Assembly (NCBI GenBank): GCA_030268105.1
Contig: BSDZ01000101.1
Span: forward strand, 2,542,001 to 2,606,000
DNA length: 64,000 nt
Direction of reading: 5' to 3'
Source of the DNA: Volvox africanus
Lineage: Eukaryota; Chlorophyta; Chlorophyceae; Chlamydomonadales; Volvocaceae
Made by a program: the position numbers and the translations under genes. The notes below the pieces were generated by a model. That model was not told where the DNA came from. It was given only the letters and a program-made list of their open reading frames with translations, and made no database searches. This document shows, piece after piece, positions 44,074-54,030 of the stretch. How positions within the stretch are numbered: position 1 is the stretch's first letter; every line of letters begins with the position of its first letter.

Positions 44074-44505
44074 TTACCCTGGTGCATATGTTTTGATCAG
44101 GCGAAAGCCTGCTGCTCGCATACTGTGCTCTATTGAGCTCCACTTGGGGACTACAAAGACTGCAGAGGTATTTTCTGGATCTTTGTGTTTGCAGGAGATA
44201 TAGTGTTTTTGCCATTGAGCAATGTGATTGTAAGGAGGATTAATCCAAGCAAACTCACCCGCAAGATTATGGGTCGCAAATGGGTTTGATGGAGAGGCAA
44301 AACGTGGACAGAGACTATTATTGCCCGAATCGTTACATGTGGCGTCAAAGGTAAATTGACGGCCGAGTTGGGTCTCAACCTGACGGAATTCATCAGGCCG
44401 GAACATCCGAGCAGTCTGAGGGCTGTCGGTCATGGGCAACACAAACTCTCCATCTGGTGCAACCAGTTTAACTGGTTCACATTCCTCCACACGCTTGCCA
44501 GGGTC
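44074..44505 (-). CDS. F Dam-like DNA adenine methyltransferase domain
   Basis: About 143 codons after the gag TAG, in the same frame, ended by TAA at 44074-44076. It shows the order of the phage-type Dam family: PDEFRQVE, FTFDATCNDSGNN, CPRF, then FAWINPPYNHIAQW (the NPPY catalytic motif that holds the target adenine) and VFVVPKWSS. The length agrees with the minimal domain. Expected activity is N6-adenine methylation of DNA, from family knowledge. Alternatively the domain may be inactive and kept for DNA binding. Related domains in algal retroelements are known to me in general terms. It sits where other elements have only the gag-protease linker. Confidence 0.75.
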   Translation of the reverse strand, partial: DPGKRVEECEPVKLVAPDGEFVLPMTDSPQTARMFRPDEFRQVETQLGRQFTFDATCNDSGNNSLCPRFASPSNPFATHNLAGEFAWINPPYNHIAQWQKHYISCKHKDPENTSAVFVVPKWSSIEHSMRAAGFRLIKTYAPG

Positions 44506-46101
44506 CTATTCGTGCATTTTAGATTCGAGCCGGGCAGCAAGCGCCAACTTCTTTTCCGCCTCAGCCTTGATCGCCTTGGAACAGTCCACTACGTGGTCCG
44601 GCCAAGACTGGCCTGGCTTCTTAAAGCCATGGCAATAGCGGCACCGGGTACTAGGAGGCTTGTCAGAAGTGTGGTCGGTCCGGGGCTTCTTGCTCACGGA
44701 CTGCCAGCCCTGTTGAAATCGGGAAATAGGGCGTTTTTGGTAGGGATGTCTGGATTTAGGGGTGGTTACCGTAGCCGCTTTCAGCTCAACGGTGGCAGTC
44801 TTATCTTTCCCTGCCTTCCACCGGACCTCTTGGCCGACTGCATATAGGATGCATTTATCTAAATCCTGCCAGTCCTTGCCCTCATCGTCAGTTGCACACC
44901 GACCCCGAAGTGTTGGAACTAAGCCTTTGATGTACCAGCTAATCTGGTCGGCTTTATCCATGTCCTTAGCTTTGCGTAGGACATCATGGAAGCGCTGTGT
45001 GTACTCAGCAACGGTTTCAGCAGTTTTCATGTCGTATTCGTGAGAGTGCAAGCGATCCCTTGCTGCCATGGCAGTGTTGCGTTGCGTGTCCCCATATTGC
45101 AGGAGAAATGCCACCCTTAAGGTTTTGCGTGTGAGGGGTTTCTTGCCCGACTTGTGCATCTCTAGGACATCTGCTGCCCAGACCTGTGCTTTGCCCGTTA
45201 AGAAGTACATGTGCTCAAATGGGTCCATGTTCATCAGGTCGAAATATTGCATGAGTACATTGAACCAGAATCGGGTGCAAGTGATGGTGCTATCCTTCTT
45301 CCCAGAAAATTTGGGGGGATGTGGAACCCGTCTATTAGGGCTTACCTCACTTGGCCGGCTGGATTTTGGGGCGGTTGTCTGAGAATCGCTACCCCCAGCT
45401 AGGTGTGCGGTTGCTTCCACCCAAAGGGACTGAACCTCCTCGAGTGTTGGCACCAAAACTAGGTGTTTCTCTAGGATGGCTTGCAGCGTTGTTTGCTGGA
45501 GGGCATCCTTAGGCAAAAGGGTTGCGATGCTCGACCCAGCGATTGTGGAAATAATATCTAGGATCGCTTTTTTGCGTGAGTCGGCCGCTTCAGATGATTG
45601 TGAACGCTCCGAAAGGCGTTCGAAAATCTGTTCTAATAGGGCTCGCGTGCGGTCCGTATCCGCGCGGAGGACACCCATCTGATTTTCGAAGGACTCCTTA
45701 AGGTGCGTGATTTCGCTTTCTAATGCAACAACACCATTATGTGTTGCGTTGCGCATTGTTTCTGCAACATGTTGGGCCGCGCGCGTTTGTTCTGGTGTGC
45801 GCTGCGGAAGGCCATTGGGAGGTAACGCGACATCTCCTTCATCCGGCATTGGTTTTTGGGACCCGCGGATAATAGGAATATTATTATTAAAATTATTGGT
45901 GGGAATTACTGGAGCCGAAGGCACCGTTTCCGTAGGTTCAATGTTTATCCGATGTGGTCGTCGATTGGTGGCTATGGCGGCTAAACGCTCTAGTCGCAAA
46001 ATTTTATTGAGATTTTTACGTTTAAAACGTAAGAGTTCCTTCCGCGCTTTTGCTGCGGAGGATTTGTGGTTGTGGTGGGAGTGTCGCGTGGCATTGCGCA
46101 A
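44506..46101 (-). CDS. gag: F Gag (about 531 aa)
   Basis: Open frame from about 46101 to TAG at 44506-44508. N-terminal basic region (SHHNHKSSAAKARKELLRFK), a predicted helical, coiled-coil-like middle (ESEITHLKESFENQMG), a gag capsid domain (FWFNVLMQYFDLM, TAETVAEYTQRFHDVLRKA, WYIKGL), and a zinc-binding C-X2-C...H-X3-C segment (CRYCHGFKK...DHVVDC) near the end. No convincing ATG starts the frame. The open stretch continues upstream to the primer-binding site and contains a good splice donor (CTCAG/GTGAGA at about 46112), so the start may be created by splicing. Confidence 0.8.
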   Translation of the reverse strand: MRNATRHSHHNHKSSAAKARKELLRFKRKNLNKILRLERLAAIATNRRPHRINIEPTETVPSAPVIPTNNFNNNIPIIRGSQKPMPDEGDVALPPNGLPQRTPEQTRAAQHVAETMRNATHNGVVALESEITHLKESFENQMGVLRADTDRTRALLEQIFERLSERSQSSEAADSRKKAILDIISTIAGSSIATLLPKDALQQTTLQAILEKHLVLVPTLEEVQSLWVEATAHLAGGSDSQTTAPKSSRPSEVSPNRRVPHPPKFSGKKDSTITCTRFWFNVLMQYFDLMNMDPFEHMYFLTGKAQVWAADVLEMHKSGKKPLTRKTLRVAFLLQYGDTQRNTAMAARDRLHSHEYDMKTAETVAEYTQRFHDVLRKAKDMDKADQISWYIKGLVPTLRGRCATDDEGKDWQDLDKCILYAVGQEVRWKAGKDKTATVELKAATVTTPKSRHPYQKRPISRFQQGWQSVSKKPRTDHTSDKPPSTRCRYCHGFKKPGQSWPDHVVDCSKAIKAEAEKKLALAARLESKMHE

Positions 46102-46148
46102 GTTTATCTCACCTGAGGAGGATCGTTGCTCAGACCCTCGCTACCAAT

Positions 46149-46502
46149 TGTAGCAGTCCTTTTCAGAATACTACTAGATTTGTGCGGAAGCGTAGCTTTT
46201 GTAGATTTAGAGATAGCTCGCAAGTAAGTTAGCGTCGCGAAGTTGTACATCTATTGGGAATAGTTGGTGACAGCGGAGTCTTGAACTCCGAACAATTAGT
46301 ATTGTGATACTAAATTGTCAGGCCTTAGGTCTTCACCAGGGTGACTTTAATATTGGCTCACCTAGCCAAGATGTACGGCAATCTTCTTTGCCAATCGCGA
46401 AGTTTACTCGTAGTTAGTTTTTGGTTAGGCATCATGCTTATTGCATGATTGCCTACCGCTTTATCTGGGCCTATTTCTCTAAGGTAAATGTTGTTTCCTA
46501 CA
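46149..46502 (-). repeat. F 5' LTR
   Basis: 354 bp. On the minus strand it is followed after two bases by TGGTAGCGAGGGTCTG, the likely primer-binding site, which shares TGGTAGCGAG with the leader at 14679. Confidence 0.95.
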
Positions 46503-48393
46503 TGACCGATCGCCTTCACGAGTAAGAAGTTTTCTGGTGCGGAGATTCGCTACACCACCGGGGAACAGGAGCTTCTGGCAGTACTGCATGCTTCAAAGGA
46601 ATGGCGCTGTTACCTCGAGGGACGCCCATTTACTTTAAAAACTGACCACAAGCCCCTAACGTTTTTGCAAAGCGTTCTGACATTGAACCGCCGTCAGGCT
46701 GGGTGGATGGAATACCTAGCTAGGTTCGACTGCACCTGGGAGTACATTTCTGGTAAATTGAATATTGCCGATGCTCTCAGTCGACATCCGTCGCTACACA
46801 CTGCAATTTTGGCAGCGCCCGTCTTACGACCGCATAACGAGGAGGTGCCGATCGCGACGGACCTCGTGGAGCGGTTGAAGGTTGCCTACAACGCAAACGC
46901 CTGGTTCTCGGAGCCGGCTAATGTAGAAAACCTTTGCAAGCAGAATGGCCTTTGGCTACGGACGGAGGGTGCAGCTACACAAATCGTCGTTCCGAACGAC
47001 AACGCGCTACACTATGATATCCTTGCGCGGTTCCACGAGGACCCATTAGCAGGACACCCTGGTAGCAAGCGGTTGGTCGAGTTGGTGCAACGTTCATTCT
47101 GGTGGTCTCGCTTGGCTAACGATGCGGTGAACTTCGTACAGACATGCAGTCTGTGCCAGCACAATAAGGCTTTGTCCGGTAAGGGCCATGGGTTGTTGCA
47201 ACCGTTGCCTGTCCCGGATGCGCCTTGGAAAAGTGTTTCCATGGACTTTGTAGTCGCGCTGCCCAAAACTGGGGGGGATATGATGCGGTGTTCGTAATGG
47301 TCGATCGGCTGACTAAGATGGTCCACCTAGCACCATGCACATCGTCCTGCACGGCTGAGCAAACGGCATGATTGTTTTTCGACAATGTGGTTCGGTTACA
47401 CGGTGTTCCCAAAAACGTGATCTCGGACCGCGGTGGGCAGTTCACGTCCAAGTTTTGGGAAGCGCTCTGCAAGCTAGTTGGCATGCGCGTCAACCTGAGC
47501 ACAGCATACCACCCACAGACTGATGGTCAAACCGAACGCACAAACCGCACGTTGGGTGATATGTTGCGCAATTATGCTGGTCGCACACCCCTCATTTGGG
47601 ATACGTTTTTGACTGCGGCAGAATTCACGCTTAACAACGCTGTTAACCGCTCTACAGGCAAAAGTCCATTCTTTCTTAACTACGGGTTTCACCCCGCGCT
47701 ACCCATGTGGCGTGAGTTGGAAGTGAACGTGCCTGCTGCTAAGCTTTTTGCCAAGTCTTTTATGTCCCGAATCACAGACGCAAAGGCGTGTTTGGATGCG
47801 GCGCAGCAACGAACGACGGAGTACTACAACAAATCCAATCAGGATGTGACGTTTTCGGAAGAGCAACTCGTGTTGCTAAGCACCAAGAACTTGCATACCT
47901 TGGCCAATGGATCCCGAAAACTCTTACCCCGCTGGATTGGTCCATATCCTGTCGTGCGCATGGTCGGGAATGTGGCTGTTGAGCTTGCATTGCCCGCTAA
48001 TATGACCATTCACCCCACGTTTCACGTATCGCTTGTCCGTCCTTCTCATGGTACGGAACCCGTCCCTGAGTCTGCTAACGCCCCCACAGCGATCGAACCA
48101 GTTCCCGAGACCTGGATCGCTGGCAAACAGAAGTTTTACGATGTGGAGCGGGTGTTAGATTATCACGCACGTCATGTGGGCCGACACCGACGTAAGCGGA
48201 CAGTACACGAGTACTTGGTCAAGTGGACAGGGTATACCAGCGAGCACAACTCGTTGGAACCGGCACGCAACTTCTCGCAGGACATGAAGCTGCTGCTCGA
48301 AGAAGCCCGCAAACGTGCCACGCAAGCCCAATGACCCCTGCAGTCGATGCTGTATGAAGCAGCAAGGACGCTGCATACGGGAGGGAGAATAAT

Positions 48394-49238
48394 TGTTGTG
48401 CCACGGTTCGTTTCCCGCCGATGCGTAGGTGAATGTGATGCTACGAGGCGAAGTGCTGTTTTGATGAATGCATGAATGATCGATGCATATAAATGAACTT
48501 GCATGACATAAATGTATTCGCATACATTTATATATGTATTTGGCATGTTACCATTATCCATCGCGACATCGCATCGTGGCAAATCCGCCTAGCATGCATG
48601 AAATCCCGAATCATCGAAGTGTGCATTATGCTCGTGCTACAAAACGATAGGTAATATTATTTGATATAATATTACTTCATTACAGCACACGTTGAGAGCG
48701 CCGCACTCGTCGCGATACATGCCTTGCAACCGAATATCGTTATTCGGACCCTTGCATCATGCGAATGCCGGACAGGCTTATCGATTGTTATCCGTGAACA
48801 TCGCCTATGTGCAGTAGGGTTGTCACACTTAGGAGGATCGGCCTCCTAGTGTGAGTCGTCCGGCGTCGTGATGCTGCGAGTATAACAGATGCGAGGACGG
48901 CTAAGTAAGACAAGACATTCAATACCGGAGAACACTCGTGTGTTCTACACTATTACATTATTACTGCTAAACGTTCTTCTACTTAGCCCGAGCTAAGCCT
49001 GAACTTCGCTTATCACCGCTGCGTGATGATTGCTTGCTTCCGGTGCTGACGGCGATTACGTCTATTGCATCACTTTGGTCTGTAAGATTGTAAGTTATAT
49101 ATCTTCTTGTCTTGAAGTCTTCCGCTGTCTCTGTTTGCTCGCGCTTGCCTTGCTGTACTTGCAAGTGCTCGCGCATTGGTGTCGAAAGCCTTCAGACGCG
49201 CAGATACTTATGAGCAAACCCGAAGGAGAGGTACAACA
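48394..49238 (+). repeat. A3 3' LTR (L1)
   Basis: 845 bp, TGTTGTGCCACGG to GTACAACA, preceded by the hairpin and the purine tract GGGAGGGAGAATAAT. It differs from the A3 5' LTR by scattered substitutions. Confidence 0.93.
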
Positions 49239-49243
49239 ACAAG

Positions 49244-50340
49244 CAGTCCATGGGCACCCTGTCGTGGCATACGAACAGCTCCCTCACGCATGACTGGCTT
49301 GGGTTCAGTTTGCGCGCCCATTGTGGTCGCAGCAAAGTTAACCATAGGCAGCGCCTCAGCTCTGCCCCCCTCTCGTGTGACATCTGGTACCCTTCGACAG
49401 AGTCCCCTTTGCATAAGGGTGGCAGACTGCAATGTCGAAGCGCGCATGGTACTACAGTAATGTCAAAGACCCCAATACGTACGGCGCAGTGTCAGCAAGA
49501 TTTTCAGCACGTACGGACGGGTCACAACACGCAGAGGACCTAGCAACAGGTTAAGGGTAATCCTGCCCAGCAACGGGACATTTACTCCCATACATGAGAG
49601 TAACCTGTACCCAATTCGATGAATGTGGGGGCATCCCACGGCATTCACCTCTGCATAATAGGTGAAGTCATCTATGGCACGGCAAGTGCCTTCAGTGTAC
49701 GGCCAGCAAGACCGACCTGAATAGCTGGGAGACAATTCAACGACTGTGGGGGCATCCCACGGCATTCACCTCTACATAATAGGTGAAGTCGTCTATGGCA
49801 CGGCAAGTGCCTTCAGTGTACGGCCAGCAAGACCGACCTGAAAAGGCAAAATCCGACGACTGTGGGGGCATCCCACGGCATTCACCTCTGCATAATAGGG
49901 GAAGTCGTCTATGGCACGGCAAGTGCCTTCATTGTACGGCCAGCAAGACCGACCTGAATAGCAAGGACAACAGCGGAACTCCCAAGGTGGGCTGTAAACT
50001 AGCAAAAGCCCTCAGCAGGAGGTTCATACCAAACATCAGCAGAAAAGGGCAGTCCGGGCAACGGAACTGGCATTCCCTCCATATCCACACCATCAAACGC
50101 CACGGTGACCGGTGCAAACCAGGAGACACGCTGCACACCCTTTAGCAGAGCCTCAACCTTGCGCTGGCTATAGGCAGGGAGCAAAACACATGCAGCGGTG
50201 TCTGGATATTGACGTGTACTCCTGTACAAAGTAAGCTGTACAAACAGCTCACATAGGGATGAGGGGATGAACATAACGGTACTTTTCAAGGACCAGAAGA
50301 CAACAATGCCTTCATAGCTGGTCATACAAACGACCACCAA
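49244..50340 (-). pseudogene. pol: E protease and upstream pol region
   Basis: Follows E gag. The region before protease is open from 50340 to 49999 ([25 protein letters not shown]). The protease region is disrupted by a triplication (49625-49975) and stops, and DTGAS is not intact. The remainder is degenerate up to the A3 insertion at 49243. Confidence 0.8.
49625..49975 (-). repeat. Tandem triplication of the protease active-site segment
   Basis: Three direct copies with periods of 121 and 116 bp (GTGGGGG at 49625, 49746 and 49862). Each encodes on the minus strand a degenerate GLAGRTLKAL...EVNAVGCP segment, the part of protease that normally carries DTGAS. Unit borders differ by small insertions. 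It probably arose by slippage or unequal exchange within E. Confidence 0.88.
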
Positions 50341-50407
50341 CTACACGTTTGTTCAACATTCCGGGTGGAATCAACTCCACATCAATCCGGGCAATCCCCT
50401 ACCTTGG

Positions 50408-51780
50408 TCACATGGCCAAAGGCGGCAACAATGGGCAATCCTTCGTGAGGTGGTCCGCCGTACACCTCCAGCACACATTGGCCGTCTTCCGACGCTCCAG
50501 CTCGGAGCGCTTGCAATCCCACTTCGGCAAGAAGGGGTCCTCCGTGCGCATCCGCTTTGCACGGGGGTGGGAGTTTTGCACTACAGCCGCCGACGGCGCA
50601 CCTCCCCGCTTTTTGCTCTTGTCTGGACCAGAGCTTGGGCCTGCGCCCGCTGATCCACGGGCTCTGGTGCCTGAACCACCACAAGCACCACGGCGCCGCT
50701 CTGTGCGCATGACCGTCGCAGCCGACGTAGGGCGCACAGCACCAAGGTCATGATCGTTGGTTACAGCTTCATCAGTCGGATCCTGTGCTTGCACAGCATT
50801 TGCACGAGGGGCAGGTTTAGGATCATCCTGACCAGCGAGGAAACGTACCTCAGTTCCCCGAGCAAATTTTACCAAGGCATCGTATGTCCGGAACGGTTCT
50901 CCAGATAAATCAGCAGCACACCATTTTGACAGAGTCTTCGTCAGGCCGCGCTGAAACCAAAAGATGCGATCTCCTCGGAGAAGTTCGCAATGGGTGTCAT
51001 TAGTGCTTCGAAGCGTGACTGGTACGCAGGTACATTTTCATGTGCACGCATGTAATATGTGCCTTGCGCCAATGCCTTACGGGCCTCAACATTACGTGCA
51101 TGTACCTCCGTAGCAAATCGTGCAAGCAATGCAGCAATCAATTCATCGAACGTGAAGTCACTCCGTGCAGTGGTCCACTTGTCATACCAATCTTTCGCCA
51201 CGCCCGAGAGGGTGTTGCCGACGAAGAGACATTTAATACCATCATTTCCACCACCATGGACCGCCTGCAGGTACTTGTTAGTATCGCACACATATGCACG
51301 AGTTGCATCAGCAATACTACGTCCGGGGGTCCTAGGCTTCTCATCATACGCAATATGAAGCTTAGGCACAGGGATCGTGAGTTTCATCACCTCAGGAATA
51401 CTGGCGTGGTCCTGTATTTGAGGCGACAGCAGACCCCGTTGATCCACAGCTCCATCTATAGTCGTAGTGGCGACAGTACTCTTCAGGATGGCGAGCAAGT
51501 ATAGCGAATACGTGCTCAGCTGGTCCCAATCTTAGTAGTCCGTGTGATCAAAGTCTCCACTGGTCAAAATGTAGATTATAACCAGGAAATATCACAAGCA
51601 GTGCCGGACAACTAGATTCACCTGCAACTCAGAGCGCAAGCTCCCATAACTAATGCAGGCAACTCTAAAAGGACAGCAGCAATCACAAACCGGAAGTAAC
51701 GGCGTCCAAAATGGCACGTCCAAGTTCTTTGGCAAAGATGTCTAGAGAGCTACGTCGACCATCGTCGACAATCACCAAAG
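50408..51780 (-). pseudogene. gag: E gag, intron 2 precisely absent
   Basis: Exon 1 (start ATG changed to TTG near 51771), intron 1 with intact GTTTGT and TTGCAG borders, and exon 2 joined directly to exon 3 at 51471/51470 (KSTV-ATTTIDG). The gag domain is open from 51498 to 50941, then frameshifted, and continues 50875-50408 with an intact C-X2-C-X3-H-X4-C knuckle. The end is altered (TGA before the expected TAG), and the readthrough stem is weakened. Confidence 0.82.
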
Positions 51781-51846
51781 TGAGAACTTATTTCCGATTT
51801 AGCACCGTGAGACAGTCAGGCAACGAACCTGTCTCTCTACCAAATT

Positions 51847-52663
51847 TGTTGTATCCTTCCTTCCTCAATCATGCACTGAAATCTGCACGTCTGGATTGTT
51901 AGCTAAGTGCACACCAAGCTTACGAACAGCAAGGCGATCCAATGCAAGTAACGTGACAGCGGAAGACTCAGCAACAAGGATGGATCCAACTTACAATAGA
52001 CTTCGATTACAGATAGGTAGTCGGCCGTCAGACCCCGTGGGCAATGTTCATCATCCGGCTGAAGATGCTATGCTTAAATAGCTCGGGCCGAATATAAATG
52101 AGTAAAACGTATATAATAGAATCAAATTGAGTTAAGTACGCGAGTACTTGATCCAAAGTAGCGTCGAGCCGACTTCGGTCTCTAGGCGGCCGTCCTCGCA
52201 CCTATCACGTCGTGATACCGATGTGCAGTACAGGTCTCACTGGATTTCGATCTCAAGTGTGAGTACCTTCGTAGCACTGTTCTAAATACCGCGTAATCCG
52301 TGATATTAATGAATGCAACGCATGCAATATGCGAAGGTCCGAATATCGATATTCAGTTGCCGACCCAACCATCGCAATCGTCGCATTCTCGCATACGCAT
52401 ATGGTTTATGACACGGATGAGGTAATAGTATTTAAAGTATTATTACGTGGGATATTATGCCAACAGATAGATCGCGCATTAATTATCAGCCTTGAGTCAA
52501 ACATGTTGACCGACAGCGCGATGTCATAGGTGATAATGCGACATGCCTGATTAGCTAGATATACTCAAATATATCATGCTCATATGATTATATCATGCTT
52601 CATAATGCTCGAATGTATTGCAGCCTACTTCGGTGTGAACGGTGATCGAACCGGCGTACAACA
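51847..52663 (-). repeat. E 5' LTR (L2)
   Basis: 817 bp on the minus strand from TGTTGTACGCCGG (52663) to GGATACAACA (51847), followed by primer-binding site TGGTAGAGAGACAGG. It abuts B6 gag on its right without a matching duplication. Confidence 0.92.
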
Positions 52664-53124
52664 CTCTCCCGCACACCTCAGGCAAAGATTAGCGAAATTC
52701 CGACGGTCAAACTCTGAACGTCGGCACTCCCACTTCTGCATATAGGGATCCTCTGTCCGGGGCTTTTTAATACTAGGAGCCGCGTTCTGCATTGCAGCTA
52801 CAGTCGGCGTGCTCCCCCTTCGTTTCCCTTTCACGTGGCCCGAGCTTGGCCCAGCTCCTGCAGACCCACGGTTACTTGGGCTTTGGCGTCCGCGAGCGTC
52901 ATACCGTCTTTCCTTTCGAACGGTAGTTGCGGCCACCACAGGGCATTGACGATCGGGACCCTGGTCCTTCGGTGTCGACTCCCAAGGTAGTTCCTGCGCT
53001 CGCATCGCGTGAACGTGAGGATTAATTTGCTTAGCGTCCTTACCAGCCAAATTCCGAACCTCCGCACCTCTAGCGAAAGTTACTAAGGCATCGTAAGATT
53101 GGAATGGAATTCCATTAAGGTCAG
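52664..53124 (-). pseudogene. gag: B6 gag, C-terminal part
   Basis: Continues the gag interrupted by A4, from LSGIPF... (minus strand) through the basic region to the start of the zinc knuckle (CLRCAGE), open for 141 codons from 53050. It is cut there by the E LTR. Confidence 0.85.
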
Positions 53125-53129
53125 TGGCG

Positions 53130-53963
53130 TGTTGTGCTACGGTTCGTTTCCCGCCGATGTGTAGGTCGATGCGATCCTACAAGGCGAAGTGTTATCTTAA
53201 TGAACGCATGAATGACTATTGCATATGAATGAACCTGCATGATATAGATGTATTCGCATACATTTATATATGCATTTGGCATGTTATCATTATCCATCAC
53301 GACATCGCATCATGGCAAATCCGCCTAGCATGCATAAAATACCGAATCATTGAAGTGCGCATTATGCTCGTGCTATGAAATGATAAGTAATATTATGTGA
53401 TATAATATTACTTCATTACAGCACATGTTGAGAGCGCCGCACTCGTCGCGATGCATGCCTTGCAACCGAATATCGTTATTCGGACCCTTGCATCATGCGA
53501 ATGCCGGAAAGGCTTATACGTTGTTATACATGGACATCGCCTATACGCAGTAGGGTTGTCACACTTAGGATCGGCCTCCTAGTGTGAATCGTACGGCATC
53601 GCGATGCTACGAGTATAACAGATGCGAGGACGGCTAAGCAAGATAAGATATTCAACACCGGAGAACACTCGTGTGTTCTACATTACTATTGCTATACGAT
53701 ATTCTACTTAGCCCGAGCTAAGCCTGAACTTCGCTAATCACCGCCGCGTGATGATTGCTTGCTTCCGGCGCTGACGGCGATTACGTTCATTGCACCGCTT
53801 CGATCTGTAAGACTGTAAGTTATATCTCTCTTCGTCTTGAAGTCTTCCGCTGTCTCTGTTTGCTCGCGCTTGCCTTGCTGTACTTGCAAGTGCTCGCGCA
53901 TTAGTGTTGCAAGCCTTCAGACGCGCAGATACTGATGAGCAAACACGAAGGTGAGGTACAACA
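53130..53963 (+). repeat. A4 5' LTR (L1)
   Basis: 834 bp, TGTTGTGCTACGG to GTACAACA, followed by a primer-binding site with a changed base (TTGTTATCGAGACAGG). Confidence 0.93.
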
Positions 53964-54030
53964 AATTGTTATCGAGACAGGTTCGTTGCCTAACTGTCTC
54001 TCTTTGTCTAATCGGAAGTAGGTTCTTTCT

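Larger units (their letters stand above)
41945..46502 (-). mobile_element. F: LTR element with Dam-like methyltransferase, non-autonomous
   Basis: 4558-bp Ty3-type element on the minus strand with 354-bp LTRs and TSD TGACC (41940-41944, 46503-46507). Order from its 5' end: gag, Dam-like domain, protease, truncated RT fused in frame to the integrase end, chromodomain. The polypurine tract AGAGGGGCGGGAA precedes the 3' LTR. The LTRs differ at about five positions, so it is not brand new, yet its coding parts are open apart from two in-frame stops at domain borders. It must use RT and integrase from a relative. Confidence 0.93.
40127..48334 (+). pseudogene. pol: A3 pol, RT deleted, split by F
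   Basis: Protease with DTGAS is intact (about 40762). TGA at 41159 replaces an Arg codon. About 415 bp of RT, including YLDD, are missing at 41481. RNase H is cut by F after 41944 and resumes at 46508. A one-base loss near 47273 and TGA at 47369 precede a long open integrase-chromodomain frame (47372-48334). Confidence 0.9.
36776..49238 (+). mobile_element. A3: L1 chromovirus containing solo L2 LTR and element F
   Basis: A element bounded by L1 LTRs with TSD ACAAG (36771-36775, 49239-49243), inserted into E. Its 5' LTR holds a solo L2 LTR (37407-38221). Its RNase H region holds element F (41945-46502). Gag and pol carry several lesions and the RT core is deleted, so it is not autonomous. Confidence 0.93.
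35279..52663 (-). mobile_element. E: L2 chromovirus subfamily, minus strand, split by A3
   Basis: 5' LTR 51847-52663, primer-binding site, leader, gag, protease region, RT start, integrase end, 3' LTR 35279-36093. A3 (36776-49238) is inserted in its pol with TSD ACAAG. E's gag is about as far from A as from B and lacks intron 2, so I treat it as a separate subfamily. Its outer flanks (GTACG left, CTCTC right) do not match. An internal deletion fuses RT to the integrase end. Confidence 0.85.

Noticed and set aside
49625..49975. CRISPR-like array or satellite
   Set aside because: There are only three units, which encode a protease segment in register with E; it is a local coding duplication.
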